Assembly: GCA_009929525.1 (NCBI GenBank)
Contig: SAAH01000037.1
Location: 1 to 33,704, forward strand
DNA: 33,704 nt
Direction: 5' to 3'
Source of the DNA: Clostridia bacterium
GTDB taxonomy: Bacteria > Bacillota > Clostridia > Lachnospirales > Lachnospiraceae
A program made the translations under genes and the position numbers. The notes under the pieces are model-generated. The model was given only the letters and a program-made list of their open reading frames with translations. It ran no database searches and was not told where the DNA came from. Shown in pieces: positions 21,973-29,960 of this stretch. Position 1 is the first letter of the stretch; every line of letters starts with the position of its first letter.

Positions 21973-24522
21973 CTATCTCCACTTATCCTTAGTGTGATAG
22001 ATATACTTTCCCGTAATACTCTCCGGGTTATCCGCAATCTCCTCCGGTGTTCCTGAGGCAACGATCCTGCCACCTGCTTCTCCGCCGCCTGGTCCCATGT
22101 CGATAACATAATCTGCATTGGCGATAACGTCCAAATCATGTTCGATGACGATCACTGTTGCACCATTTGCTACCAAACCGTCAAATACAGATAATAATGT
22201 GCGAACATCCAGCGGATGCAGACCAATCGTCGGCTCATCAAAGATAAACACAGAAGAATCCTGTTGCTTGCCCATCTCAGATGCTAATTTCAATCGCTGG
22301 GCTTCTCCACCTGATAGACTAGGTGTCGCCTCTCCAAGTGTCAGATAGCCAAGTCCCAGGTCTTTCATGATTTGCAGACGTTGACGAACTGTTGCCAAAT
22401 CTTCACAGGCCGTTAATGCACCCTTCACATCCATATCCATCAAATCCGGTAAGGAATATTCTTTCTTAGCTTTGTTTGTTCTTTTTACCTTCTCCGCTTC
22501 CCTTGCATAACGTGATCCTCTGCAATCCGGACATGGTATCTCCACATCCGGTAAGAATTGCACATCCAGACTGATCGTGCCGGTTCCGTCGCAGGTAGGA
22601 CAACGCAATTTCCCCGTGTTATAGGAAAAATCTCCTGCTGAATACCCAAGCTCTTTTGCTCCCTGTGTTTTCGCAAAAATCTTTCTCAATAGATCATGAA
22701 CATTAGCATACGTAGCAACTGTAGAGCGTACATTGATACCGATCGGCGTTGCATCTATCAATTTGACCTGATTGATTCCATCTGCTGTGATTGCTTTCAC
22801 ATGACTTGGCAGCTTGGTTCCTGCAGTATATGCCTCAAGTCCTGGGATCAGACTCTCCAAGATCAAGGTTGTCTTACCAGATCCTGATACCCCTGTTACG
22901 ACAGTTAGTTTACCTTTGGGGATATCTACTTCTAATGGTTTTACTGTATGAATCTCAGACGTCGAGAGACGGATGCTGCCCTTGTCAAACATTGCCGAAG
23001 GAGCTGTGCGTTCTCTTACTCGCACACTCTCGCCGGACAGGAATGGACCGATCTTGGAAGCTGTGTTTTTCTCAATATCAGAAATCGCTCCCTGTGCAAT
23101 GACCTGTCCACCAGTGGCACCTGCCTCCGGTCCCATCTCGATTACCCAATCAGATTCCGATAGTATCTGTACATCATGGTCAACCAAAATGACAGAGTTA
23201 CCATCTGCGATCAAATCATGCATCACGCCTTTCAAACCAATGATATTGGATGGATGCAACCCGATTGACGGTTCATCTAACACATACAGTACACCTGTCG
23301 TCCGATTTCTCACAGCACGGGCAAGCTGCATACGTTGACGCTCCCCTGTAGAAAGTGTGGAAGCTGCCCGGTCTAAGGAAAGGTAGCCTAATCCTAAATC
23401 CATAAGTCTCGCTGCCACCATTTGAAAGGAATCACAGATGCTCTCTGCCATCGGTCGCATTTCCTCTGCTAAGGAATCTGGTACCTCCTGCACCCATTTA
23501 ACCAGTTCAGCAAGCGACATTTTGCATGCTTCATCCAAGCTGATGCCACGAAGTCGTGGTTCTCTTGCCCTTGCAGATAATCTCACGCCACCACAGTCAG
23601 GACATACATCTTCTTTGAGGAACTTCTCCACACGCTTCATTCCCTTTTCATCTTTCACTTTAGCCAATGCATTTTCAACAGTATAAGTTGCGTTGAAATA
23701 TGTAAAATCTATCTCTCCCGCCTGATTCGAATTCTTAGCCTTATAGAAAATATGCTTTTTCTCAGCAGGACCATGATAGACGATTTCCTTCTCCTCATCT
23801 GTCAAATCACGGAACGGGACATCGGTTCGCACTCCCATCTCACGGCACACATCTGTCATCAAGGACCACATCAAAGAATTCCATGGTGCAACCGCACCTT
23901 GGTCTATGGTTAGTGTTTCATCAGGCACAAGAGCCTCTATGTCTACTGCCCTCACCATACCCGTTCCTCCACAGGTATGACATGCTCCCTGACCATTAAA
24001 AGCCAGTTCTTCCGCTGCCGGTGCATAAAAATGTGTTCCACATTCTGGGCATACCATATCTTGTCCTGCTGCCACTGCAAGTGTCGGTTCCATATAATGT
24101 CCGTTGGGGCAACGATGATTGGCAAGTCTTGAGAACATAAGCCGAAGACTATTCAACAGCTCCGTTCCAGTTCCAAAAGTACTGCGGATTCCCGGTACGC
24201 CCGGTCGTTGATGAAGGGCAAGTGCTGCAGGCACATATAGCACCTCATCCACCTGGGCTTTTGCAGCCTGTGTCATACGACGTCTCGTATAAGTGGACAG
24301 TGAATCAAGATACCGCCTTGATCCTTCTGCATATAAAACCCCTAACGCAAGAGAAGATTTTCCAGAACCCGATACACCTGCTATACCAACAATCTTGTTA
24401 AGTGGTATATCCACATCAATATTCTTTAGATTATGAACCCTCGCGTTTCGAATTTTGATCGCCTTTGGTGCTGTGTTGTCCGCCCTATATTCTTGATTAC
24501 TATCTTTCATCTCAGTGTCCAT
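21973..24522 (-). CDS. UvrA-like ABC ATPase lacking the UvrB-binding domain
   Basis: An 849-residue protein of the UvrA family: first Walker A GVSGSGKSSLAL (residues 49-60), zinc-binding cysteine sets (CPECG and CHTCGGTG; CPDCGG; CPTCDGTG and CPDCRG), two signatures LSTGERQRMQLA and LSGGEAQRLKLA, second Walker A GVSGSGKTTLI. After RSTFGTGTELLNSLRLMFSRL the roughly 90-110 residues that form the UvrB-binding domain in canonical UvrA (about 940 residues) are missing; the chain goes almost directly to the zinc finger. Such UvrA2 or DrrC-like proteins do not act in classical excision repair and some give resistance to DNA-intercalating drugs. Location among three MATE genes supports a xenobiotic-tolerance role (inference). 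Confidence 0.92.
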   Translation of the reverse strand: MDTEMKDSNQEYRADNTAPKAIKIRNARVHNLKNIDVDIPLNKIVGIAGVSGSGKSSLALGVLYAEGSRRYLDSLSTYTRRRMTQAAKAQVDEVLYVPAALALHQRPGVPGIRSTFGTGTELLNSLRLMFSRLANHRCPNGHYMEPTLAVAAGQDMVCPECGTHFYAPAAEELAFNGQGACHTCGGTGMVRAVDIEALVPDETLTIDQGAVAPWNSLMWSLMTDVCREMGVRTDVPFRDLTDEEKEIVYHGPAEKKHIFYKAKNSNQAGEIDFTYFNATYTVENALAKVKDEKGMKRVEKFLKEDVCPDCGGVRLSARAREPRLRGISLDEACKMSLAELVKWVQEVPDSLAEEMRPMAESICDSFQMVAARLMDLGLGYLSLDRAASTLSTGERQRMQLARAVRNRTTGVLYVLDEPSIGLHPSNIIGLKGVMHDLIADGNSVILVDHDVQILSESDWVIEMGPEAGATGGQVIAQGAISDIEKNTASKIGPFLSGESVRVRERTAPSAMFDKGSIRLSTSEIHTVKPLEVDIPKGKLTVVTGVSGSGKTTLILESLIPGLEAYTAGTKLPSHVKAITADGINQVKLIDATPIGINVRSTVATYANVHDLLRKIFAKTQGAKELGYSAGDFSYNTGKLRCPTCDGTGTISLDVQFLPDVEIPCPDCRGSRYAREAEKVKRTNKAKKEYSLPDLMDMDVKGALTACEDLATVRQRLQIMKDLGLGYLTLGEATPSLSGGEAQRLKLASEMGKQQDSSVFIFDEPTIGLHPLDVRTLLSVFDGLVANGATVIVIEHDLDVIANADYVIDMGPGGGEAGGRIVASGTPEEIADNPESITGKYIYHTKDKWR

Positions 24523-24621
24523 GATTCATTCCCCTGTCCTACTTTTTTATTTCTAACAACTTTACTTCTTATTTTGTATCCCATGGACTATATCGTCAAC
24601 TGTATAATTGAAGATTCTACT

Positions 24622-25026
24622 TTAATATTTTAAAATCTGATTCACAATCTCGGCTGCAACTCTCACTTTTTCTCCACATTTAAATGGTTGTGGTTTGTTG
24701 CCCTGCAATACATCTCTACATACAATCGCACCGAATTTTTCTTCAAACAATGCTGCTGCTTCCCTAATCTTTGCATAGGTATCTAATTTGCTTTCTCCAC
24801 CTTCCAGTTTTCCATCACTGTAATGAAAACTAATGACGGCAAATGCTGCTGATAATGCTCCACACACTTCCTGCATACCACCGCAGCCACCACCAAATCC
24901 TTCAATCATTCTATAGGCAATATCCTTATCAATTCCCATTTCTTCTGCGTAAGCACACATCACCGCCTGAGAACAGGTGTATCCTTTGGCATAATTTTGT
25001 ATTGCTTCTGTAACGTGTTGGTCCAT
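24622..25026 (-). CDS. C_GCAxxG_C_C family protein, copy 1
   Basis: A 134-residue protein of the C_GCAxxG_C_C family (putative redox or metal protein). Conserved cysteines are seen in YTCSQAV (Cys18), GGGCGGMQEVCGALSA (the family's central motif), VCRDVL and FKCGEKV. Members are small and cytoplasmic, often near reductases; the chemistry is unknown, but the Cys pattern suggests cluster or metal binding. It lies 19 bases after a MATE gene and shares the operon with that gene and an aldo/keto reductase. The second copy at 29505 is also paired with a MATE and a dehydrogenase gene. Confidence 0.9.
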   Translation of the reverse strand: MDQHVTEAIQNYAKGYTCSQAVMCAYAEEMGIDKDIAYRMIEGFGGGCGGMQEVCGALSAAFAVISFHYSDGKLEGGESKLDTYAKIREAAALFEEKFGAIVCRDVLQGNKPQPFKCGEKVRVAAEIVNQILKY

Positions 25027-25045
25027 CTATTTTATACCTCATTTT

Positions 25046-26416
25046 CTATAGTATTTTTTCTCTTGTTATATTCTTTAACCAACCATATTTTTTGTAATGA
25101 ATAATTGCTGCCGGAACCTTAACCACTTCGTCAAGATTAATGATCAAGAACACCACAACAACCGGAAGATTCAAATAAAATGCAGCTAAAAATCCGATAG
25201 GCACCGCAAATATCCACATCGTTACCGCATCACATATTAAACCAAACTTAGAATCCCCACCTGCCGGAAATATCCCTGCGATTGTCGTCATATTAATTGC
25301 TTTTGCTACCATGTAGCAAGCACAAAGCAGCAACATCCACTTCAAATATATTGTTGCCTGCGTGCTCAAAGTCGTCACACTTAATATCAAAGGGGATATA
25401 ACTATCAAAAACACCCCTGATACTACTCCACCTATGATAGCCATCTTCCAAAGAAGTCCACCATACTTTTTAGCCCTGTCAAGATTTCCCATGCCAAGCT
25501 CATTGCCTACAATAATACCGCCACCATTTGCAAGTCCCGAGCAGAAACTTACGATTAAATTTTTTACGATATTAGCAATCGAGTTAGCTGCAACAGCATC
25601 GCTTCCCATATGTCCCATAATAACTGAATACATCGTGAAACCCAATCCCCAAACCAGGTAATCTCCCAGCATAGGCATCGTATATTTCCAATAATCTTTT
25701 ATCAGCATCTTTTCCACAACAAAGCAATATCTAACGTGCAACCTGATTCGACTTTCACGCAATGACTCTATATAAGTCCAAAGTACTTCAATGAATTTAG
25801 ATATAGTTGTTGCAAGTGCGGCACCATAAATTCCCATCTTAGGGAAAAAGAAAAGACCATAAATGAGTGCTGCATTCAGGAAAATATTAATGACTACCGA
25901 AACTGATCCAATCAACATACTTTTCAATGCAAAATTTGTATTCTTCAAGATACAAAGATAAATCTGCGACATGCCAACAAATAAATATGACGAAGCTACT
26001 ATCCGAAGATACGCTACGCCACCCTCAATAAGCTGTGGCTCACTTGTAAAAATTCTCATAAGAACTTCCGGTATAGCAAGTGCTGCGATAAAAAATATCG
26101 TCGATATCAGGAATGATATTTTAATAACATATGCAAATATTTTTTCAATAGAAAGCGTATCTCCTTTGCCATAGTACTGTGCAACCAAAATACTCGTTCC
26201 CATTGTCAATCCGCCCATAAACAAATTAAATACAAAGGTAATCTGCCCAGCTAATGAAACTGCCGAAAGTGCATCCTGACTCACGAATCCCAACATGAGA
26301 GCATCCGAAGCACTCACTGCTGTCAACATGAATTGCTGGAATGCAATCGGCAGCACAAGTGCGAATAATTTGCGGTAAAAACAAACATTACCAGGATTTG
26401 ATGTTTCTATTTTCAT
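25046..26416 (-). CDS. MATE family efflux transporter
   Basis: A 456-residue twelve-helix MATE pump. Family motifs: AFQQFMLTAVSASDALMLG, TSILVAQYYGKGD in the N-terminal half, and GGGIIVGNELGMGNLDRAKK in the C-terminal half. It begins 18 bases after the aldo/keto reductase gene and is followed by the C_GCAxxG_C_C gene, so the three make one operon (reductase, pump, small Cys protein). GAAGGAAG precedes the ATG. Substrate unknown. Confidence 0.92.
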   Translation of the reverse strand: MKIETSNPGNVCFYRKLFALVLPIAFQQFMLTAVSASDALMLGFVSQDALSAVSLAGQITFVFNLFMGGLTMGTSILVAQYYGKGDTLSIEKIFAYVIKISFLISTIFFIAALAIPEVLMRIFTSEPQLIEGGVAYLRIVASSYLFVGMSQIYLCILKNTNFALKSMLIGSVSVVINIFLNAALIYGLFFFPKMGIYGAALATTISKFIEVLWTYIESLRESRIRLHVRYCFVVEKMLIKDYWKYTMPMLGDYLVWGLGFTMYSVIMGHMGSDAVAANSIANIVKNLIVSFCSGLANGGGIIVGNELGMGNLDRAKKYGGLLWKMAIIGGVVSGVFLIVISPLILSVTTLSTQATIYLKWMLLLCACYMVAKAINMTTIAGIFPAGGDSKFGLICDAVTMWIFAVPIGFLAAFYLNLPVVVVFLIINLDEVVKVPAAIIHYKKYGWLKNITREKIL

Positions 26417-26434
26417 GTTCTTCCTTCTTCAATA

Positions 26435-27553
26435 TTAATCAAATTTTTCAGATGCTTCTCTTATAAGCTCTATGATAGGCAGATGCTGTGGACAAACATC
26501 TTCACACTGACCACATGAAATACAGTCAGATGCTTTTCCTGAATTTGCTGTCATATTTCGGTAAAACATACCTGGTCTTGCATCCATTGGATACAGACGT
26601 TTCGTATTTACCGCTCTGAAAATATCAGGAATTAAAATTCCAGAAGGGCAGCCATCCACACAATAGCGACATCCTGTACAAGGAATCAATGGCATATCCT
26701 GCATTTCTTTTACAACACTTGCAACTACCTTGTATTCTTCACCATTCAGAGGTTGAAATTGCGTAAATGTCTGGAGATTATCCAGCATCTGTTCTTCCGT
26801 TGACATTCCACTTAAAATTGTCATGATACCTTCTAATGATCCTACAAAACGCAACGCCCATGACGCGATTGTTCTTTTTGGATTTACCGCTTTCATCATG
26901 TTTTCAAGTTTTGGCTCCATGTTGGCCAAGGTTCCACCCTTTACAGGTTCCATAACAATAATCGGTATTTCTCTTTCATGAAGTATCTGATATAATTTTC
27001 CTGACTGCACAACTGGATTATCCCAGTCTGCATAATTTAGCTGTATTTGAACAAATTCAACTTCCGGATGTTTGTCTAAAACCTTTATTAAAAGTTCTGG
27101 TGAACCATGATAAGAAAAACCAAAATGTCTGATCTTCCCTTCTTCTTTCTTTTTCATTGCCCACTCAAAGCAGTTATATTTTTCATATGTTTCATAATTA
27201 TTTCCATCTTCCAGACTATGAAGGAGGTAGAAATCAAAATAATCTGTTCCTGTTCTATCCAATTGTTCCTCAAAGATACGATCACAATCTGCCTGTTCCT
27301 TCATTTCCCATGCCGGTAACTTTGTGGCAATATAAAAATCTTCTCTTGAATAGCGTTTCACCAGAGCTTCCTTAATTGCAACTTCAGACATTCCTCCATG
27401 ATACACATAGGCTGTATCAAAATAATTCAATCCATGTTCCATATAACTATCAACCATATTGCAAACTTTATCTAAATCAATAGTTCCCTCATTTTGTGGC
27501 AACCGCATCATCCCAAAGCCAAGTTTTGGCATTTTTTGAATCCAATTTTCCAT
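26435..27553 (-). CDS. Aldo/keto reductase with C-terminal 2x[4Fe-4S] domain
   Basis: A 372-residue aldo/keto reductase. The tetrad is Asp46 (YFDTAYVYHGG), Tyr51, Lys78 (ATKLP) and His112 (YLLHSL). The C-terminal 90 residues carry two ferredoxin motifs, CTGCRYCVDGCP and CISCGQCEDVCP, as in the predicted oxidoreductases of the COG1453 group common in anaerobes; the clusters may feed electrons from ferredoxin in place of NAD(P)H. It is the first gene of an operon with a MATE pump and a C_GCAxxG_C_C protein. Upstream, 35 bases away, is a stub of an FMN reductase gene. Confidence 0.93.
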   Translation of the reverse strand: MENWIQKMPKLGFGMMRLPQNEGTIDLDKVCNMVDSYMEHGLNYFDTAYVYHGGMSEVAIKEALVKRYSREDFYIATKLPAWEMKEQADCDRIFEEQLDRTGTDYFDFYLLHSLEDGNNYETYEKYNCFEWAMKKKEEGKIRHFGFSYHGSPELLIKVLDKHPEVEFVQIQLNYADWDNPVVQSGKLYQILHEREIPIIVMEPVKGGTLANMEPKLENMMKAVNPKRTIASWALRFVGSLEGIMTILSGMSTEEQMLDNLQTFTQFQPLNGEEYKVVASVVKEMQDMPLIPCTGCRYCVDGCPSGILIPDIFRAVNTKRLYPMDARPGMFYRNMTANSGKASDCISCGQCEDVCPQHLPIIELIREASEKFD

Positions 27554-27588
27554 AATAAATACCTACCTTTCCTATTTTAGAATTTTTC

Positions 27589-27705
27589 TTATCGAATAAA
27601 ATGTGTCGGCATCCCATTTTTCTGTAAAACTTTTTCTACCTCATGTAATGCGGTATACGTGCATCCATTTTCATGAGGACTTTCATTTGCTAATAATACT
27701 TTCAT
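27589..27705 (-). pseudogene. N-terminal stub of an NADPH-dependent FMN reductase
   Basis: A 38-codon frame with GGAGG five bases before the ATG encodes MKVLLANESPHENGCTYTAL and then HEVEKVLQKNGMPTHFIR and stop. This is the beginning of a flavodoxin-fold FMN reductase (pattern MKVLLVNGSPHEKGCTYTAL), which normally has about 180-200 residues. The phosphate-loop Gly of NGSP is Glu here. The remainder of the gene is missing and the aldo/keto reductase gene follows. The promoter and start are intact, so the deletion probably moved the reductase operon under this promoter. Confidence 0.7.
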
Positions 27706-27788
27706 ATGTACCTCCCATTAAGCTTATTTTCTTATAAATATCATATTTTATCTTATGTGTATAATCTTATCTGAATTTCCATCCCATT

Positions 27789-27845
27789 TCAGTATTTTTT
27801 CTTAACAGTTATGTGGTAAATCTTAAGATATCTGTTGCAAAAAAG
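27789..27845 (-). promoter_or_regulatory. 57-bp duplicated upstream module, copy 2
   Basis: Differs from 21861-21917 at two of 57 positions. It contains GTGGTAAATCTTAA (27813-27826) and lies about 85-140 bases upstream of the FMN reductase stub and so of the aldo/keto reductase/MATE operon. A small hairpin with a T run at its right end (27839-27850) probably terminates the MATE gene at 27855, so terminator tail and control module abut, as at copy 1. Confidence 0.6.
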
Positions 27846-27854
27846 GCCTTTCCT

Positions 27855-29186
27855 TTATATATTTTGCTTTCTATGAACGTAGACGAACCAAATAATGCAC
27901 AGGATGGTTTGCATAAATGTAGATGCCGGTGTTGCCAGCCCGATTGTAAACAAAGAAGCTCCTGGAAGATGGCTGAACAGAATGGATAATGGAACTCTGA
28001 TTCCAAACGCACCAAGTATTCCCTGTATCATTACAAATTTTGTCGTTCCGATCCCGTTAAAATACCCTACAAAACAGAAATAGAAACAGGTCAATAAACA
28101 GTCTATGGCATAGGCTTTCAAATAGTCTGCACTTGCCAGGATCACAGCTTCTTCATTTGCAAATATAAATGATAACATGTCCCCCTGAAAGAAAGCCAAA
28201 TAGAACATAGCTACTGCACATATCAAAGAAAGCCCCATAGCATAAAACAGGGACTGATCTGCTCGTTTATGATTTCCTGCACCATGATTCTGTGCTACAA
28301 ACGCTGCCATCGCCTGCATAAAAGCAGATGGAATCAGCATTAAGAATACAACAACTTTTTCTGCAACACCGACTCCTGCTGATGCATCCAGTCCAAGCCG
28401 GTTCACAATTGCCAGAATGATCAAAAAAGAAATTCCAACCAGAAAATCCTGAAGTGCAATGGGCAATCCAAGCCCGACAATTTTCTTTACATTCTGTTTT
28501 CTGAATTTTATCTGCGATTTATCGAAGGAAAATGGCAATGTTTTCTTTCTAATGATCAAAAAAGAAATCAAAACGCTAATAAGCTGTGCGAACACGGTTG
28601 CTATGGCTGCGCCTGCTGCCCCAAGCGAAAATCCTGCTACCAATATAAGATCACCAACAATATTACAAATACATGCAATGAGGACCGTAATCAGAGGTGT
28701 TCTTGAATCTCCCATTCCACGAAATATACTTCCTATCAGATTATATGCAATAATTACGACGGATCCGACTCCACATATTTGGATGTAGGAAACAGTTTGC
28801 GAAAATGCTTCTTTCGGAGCATTCATGACACCAGCCAGTCCATAAGAAGCCACAGGTATCAAAATAGTAAGTGATATTCCAATTGTTAAAAACAAAAGAA
28901 TGCTGTTTCCGATAATATCACCACCTTTTTTTGCATTACCTTCACCTATTGTTTGTCCCAAAAATATAGTGGTTCCCATAGAAAAGCTTACAATCAGATT
29001 GGTCAATGTCATCATGATTTGAGACCCCGTTCCAACTGCGGATACATCTACCGAAGAGCCAAATTTTCCTACAATCAGCAAGTCAGCCGCCCCATACATA
29101 GCTTGCAAGAACAATGCACCCAACACGGGAATCATAAATTTCAAAAGTGCTTTTAAAATATTTCCTTTTGTAAAATTGTTTTCCAT
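27855..29186 (-). CDS. MATE family efflux transporter with leader-attenuator
   Basis: A 443-residue MATE pump: LGALFLQAMYGAADLLIVG, GTTIFLGQTIGEGNAKKG in the N-terminal half and MQAMAAFVAQNHGAGNHKRA in the C-terminal half. AGGAGG precedes the ATG. A perfect-stem terminator with a T run lies just upstream of this ribosome binding site, and an overlapping leader ORF with its own strong ribosome binding site starts 82 bases before the pump, so expression is probably controlled by attenuation. An AraC regulator and alcohol dehydrogenase lie upstream of the same gene block. Substrate unknown. Confidence 0.92.
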   Translation of the reverse strand: MENNFTKGNILKALLKFMIPVLGALFLQAMYGAADLLIVGKFGSSVDVSAVGTGSQIMMTLTNLIVSFSMGTTIFLGQTIGEGNAKKGGDIIGNSILLFLTIGISLTILIPVASYGLAGVMNAPKEAFSQTVSYIQICGVGSVVIIAYNLIGSIFRGMGDSRTPLITVLIACICNIVGDLILVAGFSLGAAGAAIATVFAQLISVLISFLIIRKKTLPFSFDKSQIKFRKQNVKKIVGLGLPIALQDFLVGISFLIILAIVNRLGLDASAGVGVAEKVVVFLMLIPSAFMQAMAAFVAQNHGAGNHKRADQSLFYAMGLSLICAVAMFYLAFFQGDMLSFIFANEEAVILASADYLKAYAIDCLLTCFYFCFVGYFNGIGTTKFVMIQGILGAFGIRVPLSILFSHLPGASLFTIGLATPASTFMQTILCIIWFVYVHRKQNI

Positions 29187-29268
29187 TTTTCTTTCCTCCT
29201 ATCAAAAAACGGGCTGGACAAGAGAAAGCAATCAATGCTCTCCATCTTATCCAGCCCGTTATATACAT
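29083..29268 (-). CDS. Leader ORF overlapping the MATE gene
   Basis: A 61-codon frame with GGAGGG six bases before ATG (29268). It begins MYITGWIRWRALIAFSCPAR and overlaps the start of the MATE gene in another frame by about 100 bases. Codons 3-7 and 17-21 form the two arms of the terminator hairpin at 29208-29260. The protein resembles nothing known; the strong start site and position suggest that its translation, not its product, matters, as in ribosome-controlled attenuation of drug-efflux genes. Could be fortuitous. Confidence 0.45.
   Translation of the reverse strand: MYITGWIRWRALIAFSCPARFLIGGKKNGKQFYKRKYFKSTFEIYDSRVGCIVLASYVWGG
29208..29260 (-). terminator. Attenuator in the MATE 5' leader
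   Basis: AACGGGCTGGA (29208-29218) pairs perfectly with TCCAGCCCGTT (29250-29260), with more pairing inside (AGAG/CTCT, AGCA/TGCT). On the minus strand the stem runs straight into TTTTTT and the MATE ribosome binding site follows within about 15 bases. The preceding gene ends some 245 bases away, so this is more likely an attenuator of the MATE gene than its terminator. Confidence 0.75.
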
Positions 29269-29504
29269 AACAAACCCTCCGATGAATCAATAAATATTTC
29301 ATATTCAGTTTTAAACATTAGCCTTATTTATAATGATCATACTGGGATTCTTTTTATTCAACGAGAATATATTAACTCATATTGTTTCAATAAGCAATGG
29401 TATATTTTAATTTTTTAATGCCCGTTATGCCTCTATTGTTTCCAATTTAAAAATCACTGGGATGTTTACCCGCTTTCCCTAATAACTTCTATGCTTCGAT
29501 TTTG

Positions 29505-29948
29505 TTAAATTTCATGATTTTCTTTCCTCTCTGCCTTCACATCACCTAATACAAATTCAATAATTAATATCGCATCTTTCACTTTCATGCCACATTGAAA
29601 CTGCTTGGGACACTGGCCATGCAGGATTTCTCTGCACGTCAGCCCACCATATTCCTTTTTGAACATTTCTTCCGCCTGATGGATTTTTTGAAAAGTAAGT
29701 TCTTTCGAATTACCATCATCTGGATTTCCAGCACTGCAATAGAAACTTATAATGGCGGTGCTCGCAGAAAGTGCTCCGCACACTTCCTGCATTCCACCAC
29801 ATCCTTCGCCAAATCCTTCCATCAATCGATATGCTTTTTCTTCTTCAAGTCCCAACTCTTTTGCATAAGCACAGAATACAGCCTGAGAACATGTGCATCC
29901 CAGTCTATAATTTTCCGATGCAGTTTTTAGCTTATCATCCATGTACAT
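29505..29948 (-). CDS. C_GCAxxG_C_C family protein, copy 2
   Basis: A 147-residue paralogue of the protein at 24622 (shared CTCSQAV, GGMQEVCGALSA, CREIL, FQCGMKV). One Gly of the central motif is Glu here (GEGCGG for GGGCGG). The C-terminus has an extra charged tail. It starts 12 bases after the alcohol dehydrogenase gene and is in the same operon; the first ATG or the one two codons later may be used, neither with a strong ribosome binding site. Function unknown, probably redox or metal linked. Confidence 0.9.
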   Translation of the reverse strand: MYMDDKLKTASENYRLGCTCSQAVFCAYAKELGLEEEKAYRLMEGFGEGCGGMQEVCGALSASTAIISFYCSAGNPDDGNSKELTFQKIHQAEEMFKKEYGGLTCREILHGQCPKQFQCGMKVKDAILIIEFVLGDVKAERKENHEI

Positions 29949-29960
29949 AGCTTTTGCTCT

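Noticed and set aside
29261-29504. A known riboswitch in the MATE leader
   Set aside because: I could not recognise the conserved core of guanidine, purine or other efflux-linked aptamers; the leader ORF and terminator explain the structure better.
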